Assembly: GCA_031273965.1 (NCBI GenBank)
Contig: JAISQX010000177.1
Coordinates: 1-22,593 of the forward strand
DNA length: 22,593 nucleotides
Reading direction: 5' to 3'
DNA from: Clostridiales bacterium
GTDB lineage: Bacteria; Bacillota; Clostridia; Christensenellales; JAISNN01
The notes under the pieces are model-generated. The model saw only the letters and a program-made list of their open reading frames with translations, ran no database searches and was not told the DNA's origin. The position numbers were made by a program, and so were the translations under genes. Shown in pieces: positions 22,308 through 22,593 of this stretch; positions within the stretch are counted from its first letter, which is position 1, and each line of letters starts with the position of its first letter.

Positions 22308-22593
22308 TTACTCATTTATTTCAATTGACGCCATGGAGCGCGAGGCGAGTATATTCGTTCCCGTCCCGCATATGTTTTTTATTACTACGTCCCCGCATAA
22401 TACGGGCGCTTTTACGCTTGTTTTGTAGACGACGTCCAGACATTCCGCAATCTTGTCCTTTGGAATTTCTCCGTCGCTTATAACGGGCAAACGCGGCAAA
22501 ATTCCCGACTCGACTACGACGGTGGCGGTCAGCATACGCATCGGACGCGTGTACTCGCTTATGCCGTGCTCCTTACCTCTTCTGCAGGCGTTA
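22308..22593 (-). CDS. DUF1667 protein, C-terminal part (cut by right edge)
   Basis: The minus-strand frame is open from the right edge to the stop at 22308 (95 codons visible). An internal ATG at 22541 is not the start: upstream in-frame codons read N-A-C-R-R-G-K-E-H-G-I-S-E-Y-T-R-P, which is the conserved 'GN.C.rG..ya..E...P.R.lt.tv' part of DUF1667. It continues L-P-R-L-P-V-I-S-D-G-E-I-P-K-D-K-I and V-K-A-P-V-L-C-G-D-V-V-I-K-N-I-C-G-T-G-T-N-I-L-A-S-R. The visible Cys is one of the family's conserved cysteines; the earlier C-x-x-C pair lies outside the window. DUF1667 proteins are small Cys-containing partners of GlpA-type FAD glycerol-3-phosphate dehydrogenases in Bacillota, so one or two FAD-dependent oxidoreductase genes are expected just beyond base 22593. 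It is the first visible gene of the seven-gene operon. Confidence 0.88.
   Translation of the reverse strand, partial: NACRRGKEHGISEYTRPMRMLTATVVVESGILPRLPVISDGEIPKDKIAECLDVVYKTSVKAPVLCGDVVIKNICGTGTNILASRSMASIEINE

Overview
The window looks like chromosomal DNA of a Bacillota (Firmicutes), probably an uncultured anaerobic Clostridia-type bacterium. The support is a YlbJ-family sporulation membrane protein, a YuaF/NfeD plus flotillin pair, RbgA, GGAGG-type ribosome binding sites, consensus sigma-A promoters (TTGACA, 17-18 nt, TATAAT) and short operons. I see no rRNA, tRNA, CRISPR array, insertion sequence or phage genes. The assignment is inference; no phylogenetic marker was compared.

Left part (1-5957). 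On the minus strand lie the start of a flotillin gene that runs off the left edge, preceded by its NfeD/YuaF partner, then an unrecognised four-helix membrane protein with its own consensus promoter. A 701-base gap (2471-3171) contains a strong plus-strand promoter followed by a sequence that folds into a long imperfect hairpin and has no convincing ORF: a candidate non-coding RNA. A small unrecognised 107-residue protein follows. It shares an intergenic hairpin with a convergent citrate synthase gene. Upstream of the citrate synthase is a cytidylate-kinase-like protein with an extra C-terminal domain.

Middle part (6141-14555). A two-gene unit encodes a YcxB-like membrane protein and a cytoplasmic GH38 alpha-mannosidase. 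Divergent from it is ylbJ. Convergent to ylbJ is a membrane-anchored surface protein made of an InlB-type repeat, a variable 15-nt tandem repeat (Asn-Glu-Asp-Pro-Gly units) and BspA-type leucine-rich repeats; its consensus promoter sits so close to the ATG that the mRNA should be almost leaderless. Then come an HSL-type alpha/beta hydrolase, whose start is best moved inward, and the ribosome-assembly GTPase RbgA.

Right part (14846-22593). This is the most interesting region. A glycerol-kinase-like FGGY kinase (plus strand) converges on a tightly packed seven-gene minus-strand operon: a DUF1667 protein (cut by the right edge), an alkyl-DHAP-synthase-like FAD oxidase, EtfB, EtfA, a second shorter FAD oxidase, EtfB and EtfA. 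Two oxidase-plus-ETF modules stand in tandem and the two ETFs differ at the nucleotide-binding motif. Family content resembles the poorly understood E. coli ygcQ/ygcR/ygcU/ygcE set, but doubled and with the DUF1667 protein often found beside GlpA-type glycerol-3-phosphate dehydrogenases. My reading (inference) is a catabolic route in which a polyol or glycerol-like compound is phosphorylated and oxidised by flavoproteins that hand electrons to dedicated ETFs.
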